This document shows positions 28,225 to 36,946 of a stretch of DNA of 54,133 nucleotides, piece by piece (within the stretch, counting starts at the first letter, position 1; every line of letters begins with the position of its first letter). The notes under the pieces were generated by a model, which was not told where the DNA came from, did no database searches, and was given only the letters and a program-made list of their open reading frames with translations. Position numbers and translations under genes: made by a program. This DNA comes from Alphaproteobacteria bacterium. GTDB lineage: Bacteria > Pseudomonadota > Alphaproteobacteria > Ferrovibrionales > Ferrovibrionaceae. The DNA lies in the NCBI GenBank assembly GCA_026126215.1, contig JAHCJQ010000011.1, positions 1 through 54,133 on the forward strand, written 5' to 3'.

Positions 28225-29792
28225 GGCAGGCTCGCGACGTTGCGTCCGGCGGTCCAGCCGCCGACGAGGCATTCGGAAAGATTGCCGCCGCCGAGATAGA
28301 GGTGCCCGAATACGCTGCCGCATTCTCCGGCTGCGTAGAGCCGCGGAATGGGTTCGCCGAACGGATTGAGGATACGCTGTTCCACATCGTGCACCGGGCC
28401 ACCCTGGGTATTGATCACGATCGGATAGGCGCGCCCGAAATAGTAGGGCGGGGTTCGGATGGGGGTCAGTGTCTCGGGCATGCGGCCGAAGTCCTCGTCG
28501 CGTCCGGCATCGACCATACGGTTCCAGCGCTCGATCGTCTGGCGCAGGGCTGCGGCGTCCACTTCCATCTTCGCCGCCAGCTCATCGAGGCTTTCCGCGC
28601 GCTCCAGGATGCCGTTCTCGACTTCCTTCAGATTGTCCGGGCTCCAGGCATAGCGGAAATCCCTGTCGTTCTGCACCGATCTCGCGACCGGATACATCTT
28701 GCGGCCTTCCTCGTCGAAGATGACGTAGGCGGGGATGCGGGGGAACCGCTGGGTCTTGGAATCGTACCAGTCGAAGGGGCGGATCCCGGTATCGCCCGGA
28801 TAGGGAGGATACTCGTCCATGAACCGGCGGCCGGTCTGGTCGACGACGATCCAGGCCATCTTCGCCAGCGTCTTCTGCGACATCGGCTTGCCATGTGCAT
28901 CGGTGACGCCGAGATCGGAAACGCGCCCGGGCCGTCCCGGCGTCCACATCGGAACCGCTTTCATGTAGAAGCCGAACGGGAAAGCGGGGTCGGGATGCTT
29001 CAGGCCATAGGGCCCATGATAGTGCCACATGTGCCAGAGATCGGCGCCGACCGCCTGCGCCATGCGAATGCCATCGCCGGTATTGCCGCGGAACGATCCG
29101 GTGAGGACCGGCATCGCCTGCAGATACTGGCGCTTCATTTCCGCATCGTCCTCGAAGCCGCCGCAGGCCAGGACTACGCCGCGCCGCGTGCGGATGCGCA
29201 GGCTCCGCCCGCCCGCGCGCACGGCTATGCCAGCGATCGCGCCGCTCTCGTCAGTGATCAACCGCTCGGCCGCCACTTCCATGCGCACCTGCACGCCGAG
29301 GGCATGGACATTGTCCTCGAGTACCTTGAAGAGCCTCGTGCCGCCCTTGATGCCTTGCACGGCGTGGTAGCCATTGGCATCGGCCAGCGCCGGCACCTGG
29401 TCGATCTCGCAATAGGCGAGGGCGTCGGTGCCGGGAAATGGGTAGTTGCCGAGAGCCTTGGTCACTTTCACCGTGGCGCCGACAGCGTTGGCAAGTTCGC
29501 GCAGGTAGTCGGGCGCCCTGATCATGCCCTCCGCCAGCGCGCGCAGGATCGGCAGCGGCGTGCGGCCGGCGCAGGTCGTCACAAGGTACTGATAGGCTTG
29601 CTCGACATTGTCGGTGACCCGCACCCCGCCGGCTGAGACGATGGACAGGCCGCCCGGCCAGGGCATCTTCTCAAGCAGCAGCGTCTCCGCGCCATTGCGC
29701 CGCGCCTCGATCGCCGCCACCGCGCCAGCCGCGCCGAACCCGACGACGACCACGTCCGTGGTCTCGTCCCAGGACACTCCGGCCGCGCTCAC
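28212..29792 (-). CDS. FAD-dependent oxidoreductase, fumarate reductase / ketosteroid dehydrogenase superfamily
   Basis: A 526-residue flavoprotein. The FAD dinucleotide fold is VVVVGFGAAGAVAAIEARRNG (starting near residue 14) with LLLEK at its end. WPGGLSIVSAGG is the flavin loop, RGVVLACGGFEDD near 205 the second contact, and LYAAGECGSVFGHLYLGGGN near 487 the C-terminal FAD clamp. There is no signal peptide or heme site, so it is a soluble dehydrogenase or reductase of an alpha,beta-bond, like KstD or urocanate reductase. Its start overlaps the carboxyltransferase stop by 4 bases, so the two are probably translated together. Confidence 0.88.
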   Translation of the reverse strand: MSAAGVSWDETTDVVVVGFGAAGAVAAIEARRNGAETLLLEKMPWPGGLSIVSAGGVRVTDNVEQAYQYLVTTCAGRTPLPILRALAEGMIRAPDYLRELANAVGATVKVTKALGNYPFPGTDALAYCEIDQVPALADANGYHAVQGIKGGTRLFKVLEDNVHALGVQVRMEVAAERLITDESGAIAGIAVRAGGRSLRIRTRRGVVLACGGFEDDAEMKRQYLQAMPVLTGSFRGNTGDGIRMAQAVGADLWHMWHYHGPYGLKHPDPAFPFGFYMKAVPMWTPGRPGRVSDLGVTDAHGKPMSQKTLAKMAWIVVDQTGRRFMDEYPPYPGDTGIRPFDWYDSKTQRFPRIPAYVIFDEEGRKMYPVARSVQNDRDFRYAWSPDNLKEVENGILERAESLDELAAKMEVDAAALRQTIERWNRMVDAGRDEDFGRMPETLTPIRTPPYYFGRAYPIVINTQGGPVHDVEQRILNPFGEPIPRLYAAGECGSVFGHLYLGGGNLSECLVGGWTAGRNVASLPPGA

Positions 29793-31327
29793 GGATCGAT
29801 CCGGTGCTTGAATCCGGGACGAATGTTGCCGCGGGTCCGCTCGAGTGCCGAGACGATGACATCCCTCGTCTCGGCCGGATGAATGACATCGTCGATCAGC
29901 GCTCGCTCGGCCGCGAGATAGGCATGGGCCTCGTCGTCCATCTGCTTGAGCAGCTCGGCGCGGCGGGCTTCGGGGTCAGGCGATTTGGCAATCTCCTTGC
30001 CATGCACCAGCTCGACACCGGCGGCCGGCCCCATTACATCGAAGCGCGCCGTCGGCCATGCGACGATCACATCCGGGTTCATCGTGCGACCGCCCATTGC
30101 GAGGTACGCAAGTCCGACTGCCTTGCGCAGCACGATGGTGATCTTCGGGACGTTGGCGGAGATCACCGTGTTCAGCATGCGCGAGGCAAGTGAGACCATC
30201 TGCGTCTTCTCCACCTGGGTGCCGACCAGGAAGCCTGGGCAGTCGGTGAGGAAGATCAGGGGAATATGGAACGCATCGCAGATTTCGGCGAACTTCCGTG
30301 CCTTGCTCGCGCCCTTGAAGTCGAGCGCGCCGGCAAGGTGCATGGGATTGTTGCCGAGGATGCCGACCGGCTGCCCCTTGATCCGCGCCCACGCGGCGAT
30401 CAGGTTCGGTCCGTAGCTGGGGCGATAGAGAAACAGCTCCTCGCCATCGACGAGGAGCTGCATCAGCGTCTGCATGCTGTAGGCGCGGCGCGGATTGTCG
30501 GAGACGAGCTGCGTGATGCGCGCCTTGCCGGCCTCGCTTTCGATCGGCGCGGGACGCGGCGGCGCGACCGGGGGCAATTCGTCGCTGCTGGACGGGAAAA
30601 ACGAGAGCCAGGACCTGATGGCCTTCAGGCACTGTGCATCATCGTCGGCGACATAGTCCACCTGGCCGGTCTCGCGAGCCACTTTTTCCGCGCCGCCCAG
30701 CTCTTCCGCCGTCACCACCTCGCCAATGCCGACTTTGACCACCGGGGGACCGGACATTCCGAAAAAGCCCGTGCCGCGCACAATGGCGATGAAGTCGGAC
30801 TGGGCCGCGGTGAAAGAGGGGCCACCGAAGCAGGCGCCCATTATCCCCGCCACCTGGGGGACGCGGCCGGAAAGGCGGTGATGTTCACGGAACCGGTTGC
30901 CGATCGCCGCCGCGCCAGCGCCGTTGTTCTCCTGGAAACGGCCGGCGCCAGCCTCCATCAGGGCGATGAAGGGTCGCTTGTGGGTATAGGAGAGCTCCCG
31001 GATTCGCGCCACTTTCGCTTCGGCGATCCGCCCCCGCGTTCCGGCAAGCACGGTTACGTCTTCGGAGGTGACATAGACCTGCCGCCCGCCGATGGTTCCC
31101 CATCCGGCCACCAGGCCGTCGGCGGGCGTGCGCTCGCGCAGATCCGGATGCTGGCTGCGGCCGAGCACGCCCATCTCGACGAACGAGCCCGGGTCGAGGA
31201 GATGCTCGATACGCTCGCGGGCGTTGAGCTTGCGAGCCGCCTTCAGCTTTTCAAGGGCAGCGCGGCTGCCAAGGGCGCGTCCGGCTGCGCGCTTCTGCTC
31301 CAGTTCGTCCAAGATGGCCTTGTCCAT
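29789..31327 (-). CDS. Acyl-CoA carboxylase carboxyltransferase subunit
   Basis: A 512-residue, two-crotonase-domain carboxyltransferase of the propionyl-/methylcrotonyl-CoA carboxylase beta family. It shows RIEHLLDPGSFVEMG near residues 40-54, GRIAEAKVARIRELS, the oxyanion region GACFGGPSFTAAQSDF near 168-183, and in the second half DCPGFLVGTQVEK near 365 and the GRTMNPDVIVAWPTARFDVMGPAAGVE segment. It accepts CO2 from a biotin carrier, presumably the small one encoded divergently at 31430. No biotin carboxylase gene is in the window. Confidence 0.92.
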   Translation of the reverse strand: MDKAILDELEQKRAAGRALGSRAALEKLKAARKLNARERIEHLLDPGSFVEMGVLGRSQHPDLRERTPADGLVAGWGTIGGRQVYVTSEDVTVLAGTRGRIAEAKVARIRELSYTHKRPFIALMEAGAGRFQENNGAGAAAIGNRFREHHRLSGRVPQVAGIMGACFGGPSFTAAQSDFIAIVRGTGFFGMSGPPVVKVGIGEVVTAEELGGAEKVARETGQVDYVADDDAQCLKAIRSWLSFFPSSSDELPPVAPPRPAPIESEAGKARITQLVSDNPRRAYSMQTLMQLLVDGEELFLYRPSYGPNLIAAWARIKGQPVGILGNNPMHLAGALDFKGASKARKFAEICDAFHIPLIFLTDCPGFLVGTQVEKTQMVSLASRMLNTVISANVPKITIVLRKAVGLAYLAMGGRTMNPDVIVAWPTARFDVMGPAAGVELVHGKEIAKSPDPEARRAELLKQMDDEAHAYLAAERALIDDVIHPAETRDVIVSALERTRGNIRPGFKHRIDP

Positions 31328-31370
31328 GTCCCCCCGGCTGCCTGTTCATCAATGAGCTTGCCAAACGGTA

Positions 31371-31394
31371 TCAATTTTTAGAGATTGTGTTAAT
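31371..31394. promoter_or_regulatory. Conserved 24-bp AT-rich box in divergent promoter region
   Basis: Between the carboxyltransferase and biotin-carrier genes lies a box matching 20 of 24 positions of the box at 51630-51653, also in a divergent region. Both contain CAATTTTTA, then two variable bases, then GATTGTGTT. The CAAT...ATTG ends form a loose dyad (spacer 8). A binding site for a shared regulator is the likely meaning. Confidence 0.5.
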
Positions 31395-31429
31395 CTCATT
31401 TCGTTCAATCTTGTTAGAGGACCTCCAAG

Positions 31430-31639
31430 GTGGAAATCAAGTCAGAAGTTTCCGGCACGGTCTGGAAAGTCGAAGTGGCGGCGGGCAGCAAGGTCTCGGC
31501 AGGGGATACGCTGATCATCCTGGAATCGATGAAGATGGAGATCCCCGTGGAAGCTCCCGTCGATGGCACCGTGAAAGAACTCCTTGTAGCAGAGAAGGAC
31601 GTGATCAAGGACGGGCAGACCTTGGCTATTATGAGCTAG
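31430..31639 (+). CDS. Small biotin carboxyl carrier protein (biotinyl-lipoyl domain)
   Basis: A 69-residue stand-alone biotinyl domain beginning at GTG. The biotin attachment lysine is K35 in LESMKMEIPV; the two halves (MEIKSEVSGTVWKVEV and VEAPVDGTVKELLV) give the flattened barrel. It has no N-terminal AccB extension, so it is not the fatty-acid synthesis carrier. It would serve the carboxyltransferase encoded divergently. Its stop overlaps the convergent racemase stop by 4 bases. Confidence 0.93.
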   Translation: MEIKSEVSGTVWKVEVAAGSKVSAGDTLIILESMKMEIPVEAPVDGTVKELLVAEKDVIKDGQTLAIMS

Positions 31640-32838
31640 TCTTTTGGCCAGGCTGGGCCTCGCCAGCCGATCGTACCGGATTTCTCAAGTTCATCGAGTT
31701 CCGTTTCCGTGATGCCCCAGTCGCCGAGCGCCGGGCGGGTATGTTCGCCCGGACGCGGTGGCGGAAGTCCCAGATCGGGCGGCGTCCGCGAGAGCCGCGG
31801 TGCGGGCCGCGGCTGCAGCATGCCAAATGCTTCGGTCATTGAGTCGCGCGCCTTGAGATGCGCATGCGAGCCGGCTTCGGCCATGGCCAGCACCGGCGAG
31901 AAACAGGCATCGAAGCCTTCGAGCAGGCTGCACCATTCCTCACGTGTGCGGGTGCGGAAGGCGGCTGCGAGGCGCTGCCTTGTGTCGGGCCAGGTAGAGC
32001 GATCGCGCTGGCACCTCGGGTCGATGTCATGCAGTTCCATGCGGCGAAGCAGGTTGGCCCAGAATTCGGGTTCGATGGCGCCGACCGCGACGAAGCCGCC
32101 ATCGCGGGTCTCGTAGGTGTCGTAGAAGGGTGCCGATCCATCCAGAAAGTTGGTACCGCGCTCGTCGCTCCACATGCCGGACTGGCGCATGCCAAAGAAC
32201 ATGGTCATCAGGGACAGCGCGCCATCGAGCATGGCGGCATCCACTACCTGCCCCTGTCCGGTCCTTGCGGCATGATGCAGGGCGCAGAGGACGCCGAAGG
32301 CCAGGTACATGCCGCCGCCGCCGAAATCGCCGATCAGATTGAGCGGCACGGGCGGCTTCTCGCCCGCCTTGCCCATGGCATGCAGCGCGCCGCTCAGTGC
32401 GATATAGTTGATGTCATGTCCGGCGCGCGGCGCCAGGGGACCGTCCTGGCCCCAGCCGGTCATGCGGCCGATCACAAGACGGGGGTTTTCGTGGAGCAGG
32501 ATTTCCGGCGCCAGACCCAGCCGTTCGATCACCCCGGGGCGGAATCCTTCGAGCAGGACATCGGCCCTGGCGCAGAGCCGTCGCACCAGCGCCATGCCTT
32601 CGGGCTGCTTGAGATCGACGGCGGCGGAGCGGCGTCCGCGGCTCATCAGATCGTGCCGTGGATTGCGGTCGGAACGCAGCACCGGGTCGGCACGGTCGAC
32701 ACGCAATATCTCCGCTCCCATGTCGGCCAGCAGCATGCCGCAGAAGGGAACCGGGCCGATGCCCGCCAGTTCGAGGACGCGCACGCCGGCGAGAGGGCCA
32801 GGATTGCGGGAAGGGTCTGTTTCAATATTGCTCATCAT
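31636..32838 (-). CDS. Alpha-methylacyl-CoA racemase (CaiB/BaiF family)
   Basis: This family III CoA-transferase-fold protein matches alpha-methylacyl-CoA racemase. Counting from the first Met of MMSNIE (400 residues), H141 in RAGHDINYIALSGALH, D171 in LIGDFGGGG and E256 in VGAIEPEFWA have the spacing (30 and 85) of the known racemase triad His126-Asp156-Glu241. It inverts the 2-methyl centre of branched acyl-CoAs before dehydrogenation. An ATG one codon later is equally possible; no clear ribosome site precedes either, and the leader may be very short. Divergent from the acyl-CoA dehydrogenase. Confidence 0.88.
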   Translation of the reverse strand: MMSNIETDPSRNPGPLAGVRVLELAGIGPVPFCGMLLADMGAEILRVDRADPVLRSDRNPRHDLMSRGRRSAAVDLKQPEGMALVRRLCARADVLLEGFRPGVIERLGLAPEILLHENPRLVIGRMTGWGQDGPLAPRAGHDINYIALSGALHAMGKAGEKPPVPLNLIGDFGGGGMYLAFGVLCALHHAARTGQGQVVDAAMLDGALSLMTMFFGMRQSGMWSDERGTNFLDGSAPFYDTYETRDGGFVAVGAIEPEFWANLLRRMELHDIDPRCQRDRSTWPDTRQRLAAAFRTRTREEWCSLLEGFDACFSPVLAMAEAGSHAHLKARDSMTEAFGMLQPRPAPRLSRTPPDLGLPPPRPGEHTRPALGDWGITETELDELEKSGTIGWRGPAWPKD

Positions 32839-32870
32839 ATACTGATACAATTTACGCTTGATTGCATCAA
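32839..32870. promoter_or_regulatory. Divergent promoter with extended -10 and TTGAT/ATCAA operator-like palindrome
   Basis: On the plus strand TGATACAAT (32843-32851) is an extended -10 close to consensus. TTGAT-TGC-ATCAA (32858-32870) is a perfect 5-bp dyad just where transcription would start, an ideal repressor position. The 12-mer ATACTGATACAA (32839-32850) recurs exactly at 39148-39159. The racemase start lies immediately next to it on the other strand. Confidence 0.5.
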
Positions 32871-32939
32871 TTCCACAAGTGACAATACCGTTCAGCCGAT
32901 CGTGCCAGCAAGACGAAGAGACATGCGGAGAAGGAACGA

Positions 32940-34100
32940 ATGGATTTCCGTTTGACAGACCGCCAGAAGGAACTGATCGAGGCGGCGGAACAGGCATACC
33001 AGCGAAAGTATCGCAAGATCATCGAGAGCAACCCGGACGATCTGGTATTGCGGCTCCGCGCGGCCATGGCCGAACAGGGCATGCTGGGCCTGAACATGCC
33101 CGAAGCCTATGGCGGCCAGGGCCTGCCGCTGCTCGACACGCTGCTGATGATTCAGACGCTCCAGGCCTGCAACACGACGCTCGGCGGACTGGCGCACAGA
33201 AGCTCGACCGGCGCGGTGGGCGCCATTGCCGCGCTGGGAACCGAAGCCCAGAAGCGCAAGTACGTGGCGGGCGTGTGCTCGGGCGAGATTGGCATCAGCA
33301 TCGGGATTACCGAACCGGAAGCGGGGTCCGCCGCCACGGCGATGAAGACGAGGGCCCGGATCGAGGGCGATAACGTCGTCATCGACGGCAAGAAGCAGTT
33401 CGTGAGCTTCGTCGATCACAACCACTATTGTGTCGTCTATTGCCGCTTCGGCAACACGGGCAAGGCATCCGATATCGGCGCGGTGATCGTTCCCTTCGAT
33501 GCGCCGGGCTTCAGCCGCTCGAAGGGCACGATGAACATGGCCGATGAACTTCTTTTCGAGCTCTATTTCGACAATTGCCGGGTGCCACGCGAGAACGTGC
33601 TGCTCGACGGCAGCGCTTTCGGAAAGCTGATCAGCGTCTATAACGCGGAACGCCTCGGTTCGATCTCCCGCATGCTGGGCTCTGCACAGGCCGCCTACGA
33701 GCATGCAGTGGAATATGCCAAGACCCGGCGCCAGTTCAATCGGGAGATTTGTGAGTTCCAGGGCATCCAGTGGATGCTTGCCGACATGCGCGTGAAACTC
33801 GAGGCGGCGCAGCTCCTGACCTATCGTGCGGCGGCCAATGCCGGCGCCACCGGGCTGCCGGTCCCATTCGAGACGTCGCTGGCGAAGGCCTATACCGCGG
33901 TCGCCGCCAAGGAGATTTGCGACGACGCCCTGCAGATACACGGGGCGAACGGCTATACCCGGGAGTATCCGCTCGTGCACCGTTATGCCGAGGTGCGCGG
34001 TGGCTCGATCTATGGCGGCACCGTGCAGATTCACAAGAACATGATCGCGGCCGAGATTCTTGGCCGCCGGAACAACCAGTGGAAGCGCAGTGACACTTAG
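32940..34100 (+). CDS. Acyl-CoA dehydrogenase with IVD/LCAD-type catalytic glutamate
   Basis: A 386-residue FAD enzyme that makes the 2,3-double bond. It shows GISITEP-like IGITEPEAGSAATAMKTRA (about 121-139), TRRQFNREICEFQGIQWMLADM and the C-terminal ALQIHGANGYTREYPLVHRYAEVR. The MCAD-type glutamate of IYEGT is glycine here (IYGGT), but E237 in NAERLG aligns with the catalytic glutamate of isovaleryl- and long-chain enzymes. This placement favours branched substrates. It is the first gene of the operon and is divergent from the racemase. Confidence 0.92.
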   Translation: MDFRLTDRQKELIEAAEQAYQRKYRKIIESNPDDLVLRLRAAMAEQGMLGLNMPEAYGGQGLPLLDTLLMIQTLQACNTTLGGLAHRSSTGAVGAIAALGTEAQKRKYVAGVCSGEIGISIGITEPEAGSAATAMKTRARIEGDNVVIDGKKQFVSFVDHNHYCVVYCRFGNTGKASDIGAVIVPFDAPGFSRSKGTMNMADELLFELYFDNCRVPRENVLLDGSAFGKLISVYNAERLGSISRMLGSAQAAYEHAVEYAKTRRQFNREICEFQGIQWMLADMRVKLEAAQLLTYRAAANAGATGLPVPFETSLAKAYTAVAAKEICDDALQIHGANGYTREYPLVHRYAEVRGGSIYGGTVQIHKNMIAAEILGRRNNQWKRSDT

Positions 34101-34581
34101 CGGTCGGGACAGCCAGGCCACCACGGAGATCGACCGCTCGCTGGTCGGCAGTGCCAGCGAGCCGTTCGTGGTCGAAGTGGAGAAAGGGGCAATCCGCAGG
34201 TTCGCCGAGGCGATCGGCGACCCTGACCCCCGCTATCGCGACCGGACGGCGGCCCAGGCGGCGGGCTTTCCCGACATCATCGCGCCACCGACTTTTCCCG
34301 TGACCTTCAGGTCGCCAGAGGAACCGGTCTGGACACGTTACCTCGACCGTCGCCGGATCCTCGCCGGCGGGCAGTCCTTCGAATACGTGCGGCCGATCCG
34401 TTGCGGCGAGCGGCTGGTTTGCCGCGTCCATTTCGTCGCGGTGGAGGAAAAGTCCGGGCGGTCCGGCCGCATGGAGTTCCTGCACCAGGAAATCCGCGGC
34501 GCCACCGAGGGCGGCGAGCCGGTCTTCGTGCACCGGCGCACGACGGTCTACCGCGCGGCCAGGGTGGAGAAGCGGCAATGA
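34090..34581 (+). CDS. MaoC-like (hot-dog fold) dehydratase, N-terminal type
   Basis: The 163-residue protein begins at a GTG overlapping the dehydrogenase stop by 11 bases. VEVEKGAIRRFAEAIGDPDPRYRD near residues 28-51 and GFPDIIAPPTFPVTF near 59-73 are the signature of the MaoC_dehydrat_N (FAS1-type) hot-dog domain. Such domains often lack one half of the catalytic dyad or need a partner subunit. It probably acts as, or helps, the enoyl-CoA hydratase of the pathway. TTG starts further up are possible but unneeded. Confidence 0.85.
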   Translation: MTLSGRDSQATTEIDRSLVGSASEPFVVEVEKGAIRRFAEAIGDPDPRYRDRTAAQAAGFPDIIAPPTFPVTFRSPEEPVWTRYLDRRRILAGGQSFEYVRPIRCGERLVCRVHFVAVEEKSGRSGRMEFLHQEIRGATEGGEPVFVHRRTTVYRAARVEKRQ

Positions 34582-35489
34582 GCGGCGCGGCCTCCCTGCA
34601 ACCGGTTCTACCGCACTACCTTCGCGATGCCCTGCGCCATGACATCGTCCGCCGCCTCGTCAATGAGGCACGCCGGCACGAAACCGGCCATCCAGGGGGG
34701 CGGGTGGTTTGGCACGAATGGGGCAGCGGGCCGACCATCGTCTTGCTGCATGGCGGCTTTGGCTCGTGGCTGCACTGGGTACGCAATATCGAGCCGCTTT
34801 CGGCGCGCTTCCGCCTGCTGGCCGCCGACCTGCCAGGGCTGGGCGAGTCGGATGCCGTACTGCCATCGAAGCCGACCGCGGCGGAGGTGGCGCAGCCGCT
34901 GGTCTCCGGTCTGGCCGGTTTGCTGCCGGCAGAAGAACCATTGCGACTGGTCTGCTTCTCGCTCGGTGCCGTGATTGGTGGGCAGGTGGCGCTCGCGCTC
35001 CGCGCGCGGGTCGAACGCGTGATGCTCCTCGGTCCATCGGGCCTTGGCGAGATGTGGCGGAACGTGACCACTCATCTCATGCGGAGACGGCCGGACATGA
35101 GCGAGGAGGAGCGGCGCGTCACGATCCGGCATAACCTGCTGCATTCCATGATCGCCAGCGAGGCGGCGATCGACGATCTCGCCATGGACCTGCAATCGGA
35201 TCTGGTACGGCAGAAGCGGCAGCTCATCGGGCTGCCGCTTTCGCTTTCCGATGCCCTGACCAGCGCGATCCCGGTACTGGCGCCGCGGCTGGGCATCGTT
35301 TGGGGCGAGAAGGACTGTTATCCGACGCCCGATGTCGCGACCGTGGCGCGGCGTCTGGAAGAAAGCTTTCCAGGCCTGCGCACTGGTATCATTCCAGGGG
35401 CGGGACACTGGGTCGCCTACGAGGCGGCGGAAGCAGTCAGTGCCATGCTGCTGGAAACGTTTTCCGGGAAGGAGAGCATCAGGGAATGA
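34578..35489 (+). CDS. Alpha/beta hydrolase
   Basis: A 303-residue alpha/beta hydrolase, coupled by ATGA to the MaoC gene. The oxyanion loop is LLHGGFGSWLHWVRN near residue 56, the nucleophile elbow CFSLGA (Ser near 137, with Cys in place of the first Gly), and the catalytic histidine is in PGAGHWVAYEA near 283. It may cleave a thioester, lactone or C-C bond of a ring-opened intermediate; its place inside the beta-oxidation operon is the only guide. Confidence 0.9.
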   Translation: MSGAASLQPVLPHYLRDALRHDIVRRLVNEARRHETGHPGGRVVWHEWGSGPTIVLLHGGFGSWLHWVRNIEPLSARFRLLAADLPGLGESDAVLPSKPTAAEVAQPLVSGLAGLLPAEEPLRLVCFSLGAVIGGQVALALRARVERVMLLGPSGLGEMWRNVTTHLMRRRPDMSEEERRVTIRHNLLHSMIASEAAIDDLAMDLQSDLVRQKRQLIGLPLSLSDALTSAIPVLAPRLGIVWGEKDCYPTPDVATVARRLEESFPGLRTGIIPGAGHWVAYEAAEAVSAMLLETFSGKESIRE

Positions 35490-36943
35490 TCGGTATCACA
35501 GCCTATGGAGCCTACATTCCTCGCCTGAGGCTGGCGCGGAAGAGCATCGTCGAAGCCAATTCCTGGTCGGCGCCGGAACTGCGCAGCCAAGGCAAGGGCG
35601 AGCGGGCGATGTGCAACTGGGACGAGGACACGCTGACGATGGCGGTGGAGGCGGCACGGGATTGCCTCGGCGATCGTGACAGGGCCGGTATCTCCGCAAT
35701 TCATCTGGCATCTACGACGGTGCCCTTCGCCGACCGGCAGAATGCCGGCATCGTGGCGGCGGCGCTCGCCATGCCGGAGGACATTTCCACGATGGATGTC
35801 ACCTCCTCGCAGCGGGCCGGCACGACAGGCCTGATCGCCGCGCTCGGGCTGGCCGCGCATGGTAACGGGGATGTGCTCTTCGTTGCCTCCGACAGCCGCC
35901 AGACGCGGGCCGGGGGAATCCAGGAACTGCAGTATGGCGATGGCGCGGTGGCGCTTGCGGTCGGCCGCGAGAATGTCATCGCCAGGCTGCTCGGCAGCCA
36001 CAGTGTCACGGTCGATTTCGTCGATCACTACAGGGCAAGCGACCGCGAGTTTGATTACACGTGGGAAGAGCGCTGGATCCGCGATGAGGGATATGCGCGC
36101 ATCGTGCCCCAGGCGGTCAAGGGTGTCCTGGCGCGTACCGGCCTCGCCGCCGCTGACTTCCGTTATTTCATCCTGCCCTGCGTCCTGCCCAAAGTGGCGG
36201 CGAGCCTTGCCAAGAAGATCGGCTTTGCGGAGGATGCGGTGGTCGATCCGCTGCATGCCAGTTGCGGCGAGACCGGGACGGCCCATGCTATTCTCATGTT
36301 CGCGCACGTACTCGAACGTGCGAAGCCAGGCGAGCGGATTCTCGTTCTTGGTTTCGGCCAGGGATGCGACGCGCTGGCCTTCGAGGTGACCGAGGCGATC
36401 GCGGGCCTTGCCCCGCGCGCCGGCGTGTCGGGGGCGCTCGCCCGTCGGAAGGAAGAAACGAACTACAGCAAGTTCCTCGCCTTCAACGGGCTGGTGGAAA
36501 AGGAGAAAGGCAAGCGGGCGGAACTGGACAATCAGACCGCGCTCAGCACGCTCTATCGCAATCGCGAAATGCTGCTCGGTCTGATCGGTGGTCTCTGCAC
36601 CGCCTGCGGGACGCGCCAGTTCCCGAAGTCCCTGGTCTGCGTCAACCCAAACTGCCGCGCCCGCCGCACGCAGGTCGATTGCCGCTTCGCCGACACGCCC
36701 TGCTCGATCATGACCTTCTCGGCGGATTACCTCACCTATACCGCCGATCCGCCACTCCATTACGGCATGGTGCAGTTCGATGGTGGCGGGCGTTTCCTGG
36801 CAAACTTCACCGACGTCGATGTGGGCGCGGTGAAAGTTGGCCAGCCGATGCGCATGATGTTTCGCGTGAAGGACTTTGACGACAATCGCGGCTTCCGCCG
36901 CTACTTCTGGAAAGCGGCGCCGGCTCCGGCGCAAGGAGGTTGA
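35486..36943 (+). CDS. HMG-CoA-synthase-like protein fused to DUF35 zinc-ribbon/OB domain
   Basis: This 485-residue protein starts in ATGA overlap with the hydrolase. Residues 1-310 align with archaeal/bacterial HMG-CoA synthase (MIGITAYGAYIPRLRL; DEDTLTMAVEAARD). The catalytic triad is lost: Glu becomes T77 (ASTTVPF), Cys becomes Q109 (SSQRAGT) and His becomes P231 (ILPCVLP). Residues ~365-480 are a DUF35 domain with C371, C374, C385 and C390 as a zinc ribbon, then an OB fold. In archaea HMG-CoA synthase, DUF35 protein and thiolase form one complex. Here the fused scaffold is followed directly by the thiolase gene, so a non-catalytic acyl-CoA-holding partner is inferred. Confidence 0.87.
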   Translation: MIGITAYGAYIPRLRLARKSIVEANSWSAPELRSQGKGERAMCNWDEDTLTMAVEAARDCLGDRDRAGISAIHLASTTVPFADRQNAGIVAAALAMPEDISTMDVTSSQRAGTTGLIAALGLAAHGNGDVLFVASDSRQTRAGGIQELQYGDGAVALAVGRENVIARLLGSHSVTVDFVDHYRASDREFDYTWEERWIRDEGYARIVPQAVKGVLARTGLAAADFRYFILPCVLPKVAASLAKKIGFAEDAVVDPLHASCGETGTAHAILMFAHVLERAKPGERILVLGFGQGCDALAFEVTEAIAGLAPRAGVSGALARRKEETNYSKFLAFNGLVEKEKGKRAELDNQTALSTLYRNREMLLGLIGGLCTACGTRQFPKSLVCVNPNCRARRTQVDCRFADTPCSIMTFSADYLTYTADPPLHYGMVQFDGGGRFLANFTDVDVGAVKVGQPMRMMFRVKDFDDNRGFRRYFWKAAPAPAQGG

Positions 36944-36946
36944 ACC

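Noticed and set aside
31352..31374. Leftward sigma-70 promoter for the carboxyltransferase (TTGATA)
   Set aside because: No acceptable -10 hexamer at 16-18 bases; only the conserved box was kept.
34060..34089. TTG start for the MaoC-like gene
   Set aside because: It would lie deeper inside the dehydrogenase gene; the GTG at 34090 suffices and has a GGAAG stretch before it.
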